From contig CP137327.1 in NCBI GenBank assembly GCA_033182465.1, positions 744,001 to 808,000 of the forward strand: a stretch of 64,000 bases of DNA, written 5' to 3'. This stretch comes from Sanghuangporus weigelae. Its lineage: Eukaryota; Basidiomycota; Agaricomycetes; Hymenochaetales; Hymenochaetaceae. Below are positions 58,434 through 64,000 of the stretch, piece after piece. The translations under genes and the position numbers were made by a program. The notes under the pieces are model-generated. The model did no database searches and was not told where the DNA came from. It worked only from the letters and a program-made list of their open reading frames with translations. Position 1 is the stretch's first letter. Every line of letters begins with the position of its first letter.

Positions 58434-60107
58434 GGACTTCCGCGAATTTTCTCACATTAGAAACTCGGAACCGGCATTAGCCACGCAGCTTCGTATGCCA
58501 ATCAAGCTACCTCCTCAAGCTTCTTTGGCATGGTCTGTGGAATCTAACTGTGCAGCAATAGTGCCCACGCCTTTATCTGACTTCTTGCCCTTGTATTATT
58601 TTCCCTTCAACCGCTTTTTATCTTTTTATCTGAATCGCGACTATTTATCGCGGGTCGCTGCCGCTCCTTGATCAATGTGCCCTATTTTGTCCCCATCTAA
58701 CTCTCGTTACCTTAGTTCCAGTTCCTTGCTCCCCATACATTCATAGGAGTTGAACCATCGCTACTTTCCAGCTCTTTCAGTTCAGATCGCTTGCCTACGG
58801 CTAGCAGACATATCTAAACCCAATGTCAAAGGTCCCTCCGACTGCTTTTCATTCTCCATCTTAGTCCTCGCCGTTATTCAAATATTGCTTTGGAATGGAT
58901 GCAATCATCTTTTTTTTTTACTTTTCTTCCTTACTTTTTCGAGTAGTATTGAAATCTACACGCGCCCTGCTCTCGCTCAATCCGACGTTGGCTCGACGTT
59001 TCTCGTTTCTCGAATCGAATCTCCTTTTCTGTCTATCGCATCTTGCCTGACGCACCTATACCATCCATTTGTCCCGTCCGGCCTTCCTATACCGTCTATG
59101 TATGCATTTCCCCCCCTTTAAGTCGTCCTTTTAGGTCTAGCTTTACCCATTTTGTCCGCACTAGGTGGTGGTGCGGGCGTTACACTATCTCTAAGACGTC
59201 ATTGTGCTTTACATATATCCACTTGTCTTCTCTTCTTGTTCTCGTTCTCGTTCTCGTTTCGTGATGATGGTTTGGTTTGGTTTATCTGGACTCTTAATTA
59301 GCGCGCTTTTCTTCTTTCCTTTCGTCTACAGTGTTGTCTTTAGCTCAGCTAATATAGTTTTCTTCTTGGTCGACCTTTCTACCGCTCCAAAGCATTTTCT
59401 TCGGAAATGTGAAAAATCTTGAGCGAAGGAAGAAAAACCCCTACGAGACTTTGGTGTACATCCATGGAACGACTTCGACTTCAGATTCAGCTTGACTTGC
59501 GATTCTACCTATCGTTCCGAGACTGGACTATACAAAACGTCGTCAGAAAGGTCGCATATATTACGCAGTGCATGTCCAAGGTGGGGATGCGATAGGGGAT
59601 GCGATACGTCGACCTTCCAAATTTCCGATGTATGAAATATCAACGGCAGCGAGAATATACTTACAGTTCTTCAATGTAGCGGCGCTGCACCGTGTCTCGG
59701 AATCCGCATGCTTGGTTTCGACGGGATCGAAACGAATGGTACAAGGAGACAGGTTCAGCATAGCAATGCCTAGATCCTGTTGGTTTACGGTGCATTACTT
59801 GAAGGTACTATTTTCCGAGAATGTTTCTCGATAGATGTCGATAGAATAACAGCAAGTAAGCCAAACTCATGAGCCCCAGATATCAGCAGCCCTAAGAAAT
59901 GAGGTCATCGTCATGGAAAGGATTAAAAAAGGTCCAGGCCGCATAACCTTCGAAACTATGTAACTCTGTGCAGGCCTTATGGCAGCGCTTGCTCTTCAGA
60001 AGGGCGAGGTGCGCAAATTGATATTCTATTAGTGCTATGCTGATACCGATAGCAAGAAAGCAAAGACAAATTAATGCCGACTTAATGCTGGTCATGATAA
60101 AGATCTT
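58434..60107. other. Convergent intergenic stretch
   Basis: About 1.7 kb between the convergent MSB1-like and PUS3 genes. The plus strand is pyrimidine-rich from 58500 to 59400, as in a long 3' UTR. A short GTTCTC tandem repeat lies at 59238-59258. A 123-codon frame at 58750-59121 is low-complexity and not called. Confidence 0.45.
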
Positions 60108-61751
60108 TCACTCGTCTTCCACATCCAATTGCTCCACTCGTCTCGCAGCTCTTCGCTCGCCCTTCCCTTTTCGCCATCTCTCGTTGACGATATCAACGTG
60201 TGGGCTTCGTTTTCGGCGCAACAGAGGAACGTAGGTCTTAGCCGCGGCCCTACGTGTCATACCTCCTCCCAGAGGAACATTCAAGATCACTGACGGGTTA
60301 TTACGAAGGAACTCGTCCCTTGAAAAAGGATCTAAGGGAAATGGATTGCGCGATGGAGGGTGTAGTTTCGCAGCCGCTTCAAGGAAAGTTGCGTCCAGGG
60401 TACTATGGATGAGTGAACGTGTATGGATTGCAAAGAACTGGTCATATAGGGCATTCGACTCAGCATTACCCCCACATTCAGAGCCGTTCGTGTCCGTTTG
60501 CCACTTTACGTCTTTCTCGTCGTAACTGCATTCCCAAAGCACCAAAGGCAGGGGATCGGCGATTTGGTATTCAGGTTTGCACGTTACGTGTTCCGGTGGA
60601 GCTTCGCCTTCGCGAAAGGGCGGTTCTGGTCGCTCGGGGTCGGCGTTAAGCATTGCAGTTACGATAGAAGGTGGTTCTAAGCCTGTCCCTACGAGGAAGA
60701 GAATAGCCAGGATATGCCGTACTTGATTGTACAAGAATGCGGTTCCTACAAGGTCCAGTACACACATATGTGGCTGATCGCTCGTGACAACACCGTTCGC
60801 CAAGATGGACGCAGGACTGAGCCCAGCTCGAATTATTCTTCGTCGAAAGTTTGTGACCTGCTTGGCTGGGTCAAGCTTACAGAGGTTTCGGAAGTCGTGC
60901 TCTCCAACGAGACGGGCAGCAGCGTCTCGCATGGCATCTAGGTCCAGACCGTCCGGACTGAAGAAATATTTGTAGTGTCGGTGGAGACAATTGAAGCGGG
61001 AGGAGAATGATGTCGAAACAGGAGACCAAGCGAGGATACGTATACTGGGCGGAAGTATTCCATTGAGAATTGTCACGTATCGTAATTCCTGCTTTTGCCT
61101 GTCATCCGATAGGACAGGCGCTGGAGCAGTCTCGATCTCCGAGGCATCAAGCTGTGGTAACTCACTGTCGAAGTCAGGGGCAGGGTAATCCGAGTCTGTG
61201 ATTTCTTGGACATTCTCAACGACGTCCACTGAAGAGTTCGATGCACCTTCGAGATGAGATGGCGTTTCTCCTTGTCCTATATTGCTTCGCACCCAAAGTG
61301 AAACGACCTGAGCTGCGGAACTGACCCCGACATCGGTACGACCACAACGCTCCCATCCGCATGCCTGTGGTCCAGCAGCACCGTCGATTAATTTACACTC
61401 GGAAAGAGCATTGTAGAGTGTTCCTTCCACGGTAGGAAGTCGAGTCTTGTCGCTTTGAAAGACAAGTCCGTTGTACTCCCAACCGGAGTAGCAGAATTTA
61501 AGCGCTATCTTCCTCCGCGGATAAGAAGAGATGTCGAATTTTCTTGGAGGCCTTGCTTCTGCTTTTCGTGGGAGCACGACACGAGAATGAGAATCGACCG
61601 AGGCAAGTTTCGCGTCCAAATGCCGGAGGCGAGCTATGAGCTCTTCCTGTGGCCAAGTTTCGTACTGCGGAGATGACATCGCGCGTATTATCAGTCTCTT
61701 TGCGACCTTGTTAGAAAAAGGCAGATATTGCCTGCCGATTCCAGGAAGCAT
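60108..61751 (-). CDS. PUS3/DEG1: tRNA pseudouridine38/39 synthase (Deg1/Pus3)
   Basis: TruA-family enzyme that makes pseudouridine at positions 38 and 39 of tRNA anticodon arms. Single exon. ATG 61751 gives 547 residues with an Arg/Lys-bearing, mitochondria-like leader (MLPGIGRQYLPFSNKVAKRL); ATG 61679 gives 523 residues starting MSSPQYETWPQEELIARLRH. The upstream extension of the frame begins with GTG. Landmarks: ALKFCYSGWEYNGLVFQ, CGRTDVGVSSAAQVVSLWV with the catalytic Asp (residue 140 from the first ATG, 116 from the second), NGILPPSIRILAWSPV, SSRFNCLHRHYKYFF, GEHDFRNLCKLDP and GTAFLYNQVRHILAIL. The usual GRTDKGVSA reads GRTDVGVSS here. A 55-residue acidic insertion follows the active site. 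The C-terminus is very basic. Divergent from LeuRS. Confidence 0.93.
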   Translation of the reverse strand: MLPGIGRQYLPFSNKVAKRLIIRAMSSPQYETWPQEELIARLRHLDAKLASVDSHSRVVLPRKAEARPPRKFDISSYPRRKIALKFCYSGWEYNGLVFQSDKTRLPTVEGTLYNALSECKLIDGAAGPQACGWERCGRTDVGVSSAAQVVSLWVRSNIGQGETPSHLEGASNSSVDVVENVQEITDSDYPAPDFDSELPQLDASEIETAPAPVLSDDRQKQELRYVTILNGILPPSIRILAWSPVSTSFSSRFNCLHRHYKYFFSPDGLDLDAMRDAAARLVGEHDFRNLCKLDPAKQVTNFRRRIIRAGLSPASILANGVVTSDQPHMCVLDLVGTAFLYNQVRHILAILFLVGTGLEPPSIVTAMLNADPERPEPPFREGEAPPEHVTCKPEYQIADPLPLVLWECSYDEKDVKWQTDTNGSECGGNAESNALYDQFFAIHTRSLIHSTLDATFLEAAAKLHPPSRNPFPLDPFSRDEFLRNNPSVILNVPLGGGMTRRAAAKTYVPLLRRKRSPHVDIVNERWRKGKGERRAARRVEQLDVEDE

Positions 61752-62017
61752 TAGAGAGAGAACAAGAAATTGAGGTTTAACTTTTGTTTTGACTTTATGG
61801 TAGAAGATCACGTGCCACAATTTTTGACGAGTCACTGTCAGTTCTGGCCAAGTGAAGTCTACGCGCAGTTGACTCTATCTTGCTATTTGCTGTCATCTTC
61901 ATCTAATCTGCTTTGTGAGAACGGATCACAATTCTTGTTCAGAGGTACTCACTGGGTCTCTTGCGATATCGTCGCATTGTACAATACTGTAATTTTACCA
62001 ACCTCAACTTTCGTCAA
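61752..62017. promoter_or_regulatory. Bidirectional promoter of PUS3 and LeuRS
   Basis: The 266 bp between the outer ATG of PUS3 (minus) and the ATG of leucyl-tRNA synthetase (plus). No other sequence is available for either promoter. It contains AT-rich stretches and a CACGTG-like hexamer (GATCACGTGCC) at about 61806-61816. Confidence 0.6.
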
Positions 62018-64000
62018 ATGGCAACAGTCACTGGAGATGGCCCGATAGCACTTCAGCAGGTAAAGTACATCGTCGCGATTCTCATGGGATACAATCGTAA
62101 TGGAACAGTAGACAGGAAAAAGAGACGCTCTAAAAGCGATAGAGAAAAGGTGCCAGCAACGTTGGGAGAACGAGCATTTGTTCGAAACCAATCCCCCTAC
62201 GCCTGAAGAAATTTCTCAGCTTTCCCCTGCCGAGATAAAAGGGAAATTTCCGAAATGGTTTGGAAACTTCCCGTATCCTTATATGAACGGATCACTTCAC
62301 CTTGGCCATGCGTTCACGATATCGAAGATCGAGTTTGGGGCTGGATACCAGCGATTGCTTGGAAAACGCGCATTGTTTCCTCATGGCTTCCATTGTACGG
62401 GGATGCCCATCAAGGTCAGCAGATCCTCGATAAAATGTCTATTCTGTAAATATGAACATGCGTTTGCTTAGGCTGCTTCGGATAAAATCATCCGCGAGAT
62501 CGAATTGTTTGGACCCGATTTTGAAGGGTACAAGGAACCCGAAGATGAAGGGGCTTCTGTTTCTCCTGCGCATGTAAACAATGCGATTTCTCCTCCAGAT
62601 AAAGCGAAGAAAGGAAAAGTGGCAGCGAAAGCGACTGGCCATACGTATCAATTCCAGATCATGGAATCGATCGGCGTACCATGCTCAGAAGTGAAGAAGT
62701 TCGCAGACCCTCAGTATTGGCTGAAGTACTTCCCCCCCATCGCAATGGAAGATCAGAAAGCACTTGGAACTCGTATTGACTGGCGCCGTTCATTCATCAC
62801 TACAGATGCGAATCCGTACTACGATGCTTTCGTCCGTTGGCAGACAAACAAACTCTACAAACAAAACAAAGTAAAATTTGGTGAGCGATATACTGTTTAC
62901 TCTCCGAAAGACGGTCAGCCATGTATGGACCACGATCGATCTGAGGGAGAGGCTCTCGGTCCCCAAGAATACACTGCGGTGAAGATGGAAGTCGTCGAGT
63001 GGTCGGAGAGCGCTAAGGGCTTGCTCGAACCCAACACTAGTGGACGGAAGATATTCTTGGTGGCGGCGACCTTGCGTCCAGAGACCATGTACGGTCAGAC
63101 GAATTGCTTCGTTGGCACGTCAATTAAATATGGCTTATATGCGGGCAAGAACAACGAAGCCTACGTATGCACATATCGAGCCGCGCGCAATATGGCGTTC
63201 CAAGGGATTACGGAGACTGCAGGACAAGTAAACCAGCTTGCAGAGATTGATGGTAGCCTTCTTGTCGGAACAAAGGTCAAGGCAGCCTTTTCAGTCAATC
63301 CTGAGGTGTACGTGCTTCCCATGGAAAATGTGTTGGCAACCAAGGTATTGGTTATCTTCAGTTGCTTCGATATCTGATCTGACCACTTTGCAGGGCACAG
63401 GAGTAGTCACTTCCGTGCCTTCTGATTCGCCGGATGACTACGCCACGCTTGCGGATCTTAAGAAGAAACCCGAATTCTATAAGATTAAACCGGAGTGGTG
63501 TGCACTTGACCCAGTTCCGGTCCTCTCGACTCCAACGTTCGGTGATCTCACCGCTCCTGTCCTCGTAAAAAAGCTCAAGATCAACTCGCAAAAAGATGTC
63601 AAGCAACTTGCGGAGGCGAAAGAGATTGCATACAAGGAAGGCTTCTATAGCGGGACAATGCTTGTGGGCGAGTTCAAAGGACTGAGCGTGCAAGAGGCGA
63701 AGCCACGTGTTCGGGACGCGATGATCAATGCAGGCCTCGCATTCGCTTATGCTGAGCCTGAAGGATTCATCCTTTCGCGCAGTGGTGATGAGTGTGTGAT
63801 TGCGCTCATGGATCAATGGTACCTCGACTATGGCGAGCCAACTTGGAAAGCTCAGGCTGAGAAGTACGTGCAGTTTCCAATCTATCTAAGCCGTATTCTC
63901 AACTTTGTTCTTGTAAGGCTACTTGCAAGGATGAATACCTACAGCGTAGAGACCCGCAATAACTTCGAGGGGACCCTCGGTTGGCTCAACAAGTGGGCTT
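62018..64000 (+). CDS. CDC60: Cytosolic leucyl-tRNA synthetase, 3' end outside window
   Basis: Class I aminoacyl-tRNA synthetase that charges tRNA-Leu in the cytosol. Exons 62018-62059, 62112-62414, 62472-63344, 63394-63863 and 63918 onward join in frame, giving 590 visible residues of about 1100. MATVTGDGPIALQQ is followed by TGKRDALKAIEKRCQQRWEN. The HIGH signature appears as HLGH (residues 77-80) in PYMNGSLHLGHAF. Then HGFHCTGMPIKAASDKI, IMESIGVPCSEVKKFADPQY, IDWRRSFITTDANPYYDAF, and the editing-domain region with LVAATLRPETMYGQTNCFV. Near the edge LARMNTYSVETRNNFEGTLG is the eukaryotic continuation. The KMSKS loop lies beyond the window. The archaeal/eukaryotic type rather than the mitochondrial type is clear. 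Confidence 0.95.

Noticed and set aside
58750-59121. 123-codon plus-strand frame after the MSB1-like gene
   Set aside because: Pyrimidine-rich low-complexity DNA that avoids stops in one frame; more likely 3' UTR.

Overview
The window is nuclear DNA of a fungus, almost certainly a basidiomycete (Agaricomycotina, probably Agaricomycetes). Genes are broken by many short GT-AG introns (mostly 45-70 nt), the two strands are used freely, and the families are fungal: a Ste12 factor that joins a STE homeodomain to two C2H2 fingers (the basidiomycete arrangement), an Msb1/Mug8-type morphogenesis protein, fungal F-box proteins, a monocarboxylate-type MFS transporter, and a METTL14/Kar4 protein. I recognise 21 protein genes with fair support, plus two weak ones. 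No rRNA, tRNA, CRISPR array or intact transposon was recognised.

Layout. 1-26.6 kb is almost all minus strand: MFS transporter (cut by the window edge), a 7.5-kb gene-poor stretch, mitochondrial insertase OXA1, a large F-box protein, a flavin monooxygenase with an NTF2-like N-terminus, glycogen phosphorylase, a small Ser/Arg-rich protein with a PP1-docking-like motif, a Fmp46-like redox protein, a second F-box protein and a disordered nuclear-type protein. 27.4-31.4 kb on the plus strand holds a UBE2G1/Ubc15-type ubiquitin-conjugating enzyme and a METTL14/Kar4 gene with a long Gly/Met/Asn-rich tail. STE12 lies tail-to-tail with it at 33.9-39.1 kb and has four unusually long introns inside the DNA-binding domain. 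A 6.2-kb stretch without recognisable genes lies upstream of STE12. 45.4-54 kb carries a short-chain dehydrogenase, a Cbp6/UQCC2-like complex III assembly factor, the ribosome-biogenesis factor NOC2, a secreted GPI-type Cys-rich protein and a polytopic membrane protein. 54.8-64 kb carries an MSB1-like gene with a very long acidic Pro/Glu/Ala tail, then a divergent pair: tRNA pseudouridine synthase PUS3/DEG1 and cytosolic leucyl-tRNA synthetase (cut by the window edge).

How they fit together. Most genes are ordinary housekeeping functions. The most notable context is the direct adjacency of METTL14/KAR4 and STE12: in budding yeast Kar4 is both the METTL14-like subunit of the m6A writer and the partner of Ste12 in the mating response. 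The PUS3-LeuRS pair shares a 266-bp intergenic promoter and links tRNA modification with tRNA charging. Exon joins quoted as exact were checked by hand for GT-AG borders and frame; others are described as approximate.
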